A DNA stretch of 64,000 nucleotides from Sipunculus nudus (taxonomy: Eukaryota > Annelida > Sipuncula > Golfingiida > Sipunculidae). The notes below the pieces were generated by a model. The model was not told where the DNA came from. It made no database searches and saw only the letters and a list, made by a program, of their open reading frames with translations. Positions 62,135 to 64,000 of this stretch are shown here, one piece after another (position 1 is the first letter of the stretch; every line of letters begins with the position of its first letter). The stretch is from assembly GCA_026874595.1 (NCBI GenBank), contig CM049310.1, positions 88,295,556-88,359,555 on the forward strand. Reading direction: 5' to 3'. The position numbers and the translations under genes are program-made.

Positions 62135-62543
62135 ATCACCTGTGCATGTAGTTAGTTGGAAATGCCAATGTTTGGATCACAGCCAAAGGCCCCTGTGCAA
62201 TGTGTTGAAAAAAAATATTTAATTGCTTCCATAAGGCGAGTAAAGACTGCAAACCCTGTGTGTTAACAACCAACCGACCAACAGGAGTAGCCAATTGAAG
62301 GTACAGCTGGTCAGAAATGTGACTGGGAGATATGCCAAAATGATGTGTGAAGCAATTTATCACACGCGTAAGCAACTGGAGCAGTTGGGTGACTTGAACT
62401 TTGCGGTGGCTGGCTTGTTGAGAGGCGTGCCTAACTCGCTAGGACTTGTGGCGTTGTCTTCAGGGAGCCCTGGATCAAAGCAGGCAGACTTCTTTATCGG
62501 GCTGCTTCCTGAGAGAAAGTTGTCGACATGGAGACGGCGATAA
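62135..62543. other. Region open on both strands, possible coding remnant
   Basis: A plus-strand frame (ATG at 62,340, stop at 62,543; residues include YHTRKQLEQLGDLNFAVAGL) and a minus-strand frame (about 62,440 down to a stop at 62,136; includes FFQHIAQGPLAVIQTLAF) overlap almost completely. Both have protein-like composition, so at most one is real. No family is recognised. It may be a decayed coding piece of a mobile element, or chance. Confidence 0.25.
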
Positions 62544-64000
62544 CAAGATCTTCATACGACCAGCACACTGCGCAGAATCGGACTCAAAAGAGTACGACTC
62601 TGCTGGTTAAGGTTTGTGAGATTCATAATCTGCCACCCACAATGCACCGGGGATTATAAAGAAACCACCAGCGGCGTAGTTATAACTGTAGTGAAGATTG
62701 TACTGTAGTCCATTCAAATACGTTGGGACAAAAATGGTTTCAAGGAAAATTACATAAACATGACTGTTTTTGTGGTAAGGACTTCACAGAATAAGTAATA
62801 ATTTGTAAGCATGCGCACGTGAAATGTTAACAGGAGGTGTTTCCATGGCACCTTCTGTTTGTCTGTTTCCTTGAAATACAACAAACTTTGATTTTAACTT
62901 TTGACAGTTGAGACAAGTAGTTCCGGTTGTTCAACAGTGCCCGACAGGAAGAGGTTCGTCTTGAGTAGCAGGCGGTGGGATGTACGACGAGTTGATTTAC
63001 TTCACATTCCTTGAGCAACTATACAGTGCTTTTGAACCGAATCATACGTGTACTAGATGCTGCACTAGTCATCCACCAGAGAACTTATCTAATTTGGTTG
63101 AGACATATCAGATACTGCCAAAATGCTCTGGGAACAGTTTTCCACGCTTTGCATTACGTTTAATGGTATCCCGGTCATTACCACGGTTTTTCTATCATCG
63201 CGATGTTTACGAGTAAAAATAAATACTTTTATAAAGTTGCAGACGATAAAAAATGCTTTTATTCAATCTATAAAGTAATGTTACCGTGGCCCTATGCGTG
63301 AAATATAAGCCCATCTAATGAAAGCTATCCGGGCAATCAATAGGTTACGGTTAGGTAAATTGACTTTCACACAAATAAACCAGTGTTTCCTTATCTTTAA
63401 TATTACAGCAGCCCAGGTTATTTAGTTGTGCTTGGTTTCTGCCTCAAGATTCATCTTTGTTCAGTCTCACACCAGGAGGATTTTGTATATTTTTCCGGAC
63501 AATGATGTGTTTGTTTTTTTTTAAACAATGGCGTCGCCACTGAGGCCCACCAGAGAACACATTACTATGAGACAATGCGTATATCACGGTTAAACATCAG
63601 GCGATGTATTGACCCCCAGGATGTTATGCTAGATGATATATTGTCTGGGGCAAAGTTCTGATGTATGGTCTCTGTCCATATGGCAGTGGTAAAAGAAAAA
63701 AGTAAGGGACAATTGTCTTTAGCGTCTTTAATCTAAGGTACCGTGTCTTCCCCAGACACGAACGTTATCAAAAGAAGAAACTGCCCATCATGCAAGCGTA
63801 TGTGACGTCACCGCACTAATCTTCGGTGACATGCTTTAGTCACGATGCTAGGTGTTACTCAAAATAGCTAAGTTCACGGATGAAACCGACTGCCTTAGGA
63901 CATCACTCACAAAGAACGTTTAAAGTTACGTCCTTTTAAATATTTTATTTTTTGGGAATATCTTTGAAGTCACTGTACGCCACAGCAATCCCTCAAACCC
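62544..64000. other. Gene-free right end with one weak ATG frame
   Basis: A plus ATG frame of 78 codons (62,980-63,216, start MYDELIYFTFLEQLYSAFEP, with a CTRCC cysteine cluster) is followed one base after its stop by AATAAA (63,218-63,223). The ATG context is poor and no domain is recognised. The rest of the stretch shows nothing supported. Confidence 0.4.

Overview
This window looks like non-coding or very gene-poor nuclear DNA from a multicellular animal. It is AT-rich, full of simple-sequence tracts, and carries several dispersed repeats and tRNA-derived SINE-like sequences. The repeat types resemble those I know from marine lophotrochozoans, bivalve molluscs in particular. The bivalve assignment is an inference from repeat style, not from a marker gene. 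Nothing is organised like a bacterial or viral genome. I recognise no complete gene and no conserved protein domain. In DNA of this composition, frames of about 100 codons are expected by chance, so most open frames here mean little.

Layout: 1-260 (minus strand) is the best coding candidate, an exon-like frame running off the left edge. 297-690 is a field of ATGCAAAT octamers. 3.7-6.3 kb is repeat-rich: a GT/GA microsatellite, long G and C homopolymers, a dispersed repeat with a hairpin tail, a SINE-like copy and a 128-bp tandem duplication. 7.8-16.4 kb is mostly plain AT-rich DNA with a TA tract, degenerate short tandem repeats, a near-perfect 36-bp palindrome at 12,740 and a tRNA-derived SINE at 16.1 kb. 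20.9-22.2 kb is an old local duplication of about 0.6 kb. 23.8-24.9 kb is a second duplication in which one copy carries a CT tract of about 0.7 kb. 28-32 kb and 57 kb hold further copies of the hairpin-tailed repeat. 35.9 kb has a tRNA-derived SINE. 38.2-40.1 kb holds a 92-bp tandem duplication and two inverted copies of an element filled with TCGAGATCTCGA palindromes. 41.5 and 61.8 kb carry two copies of an unidentified dispersed repeat.

The dominant structure is a 5.3-kb minisatellite at about 46,091-51,408. It has roughly 165 units of 32 bp, and inside it a block of about 2 kb is duplicated at an offset of exactly 2,076 bp with very few substitutions, a recent higher-order repeat. Other tandem arrays are a homogeneous 17-bp array at 57.9-58.15 kb and a self-complementary CA/TA/TG tract at 57.7 kb.

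The genes do not form a pathway here, because none can be named. The story of the window is repeat biology: duplication, tandem expansion and non-autonomous element insertion in an intergenic or intronic region. The exciting-system prompt is best answered by the higher-order minisatellite and by the palindrome-filled inverted element, both of which need searches I cannot run.
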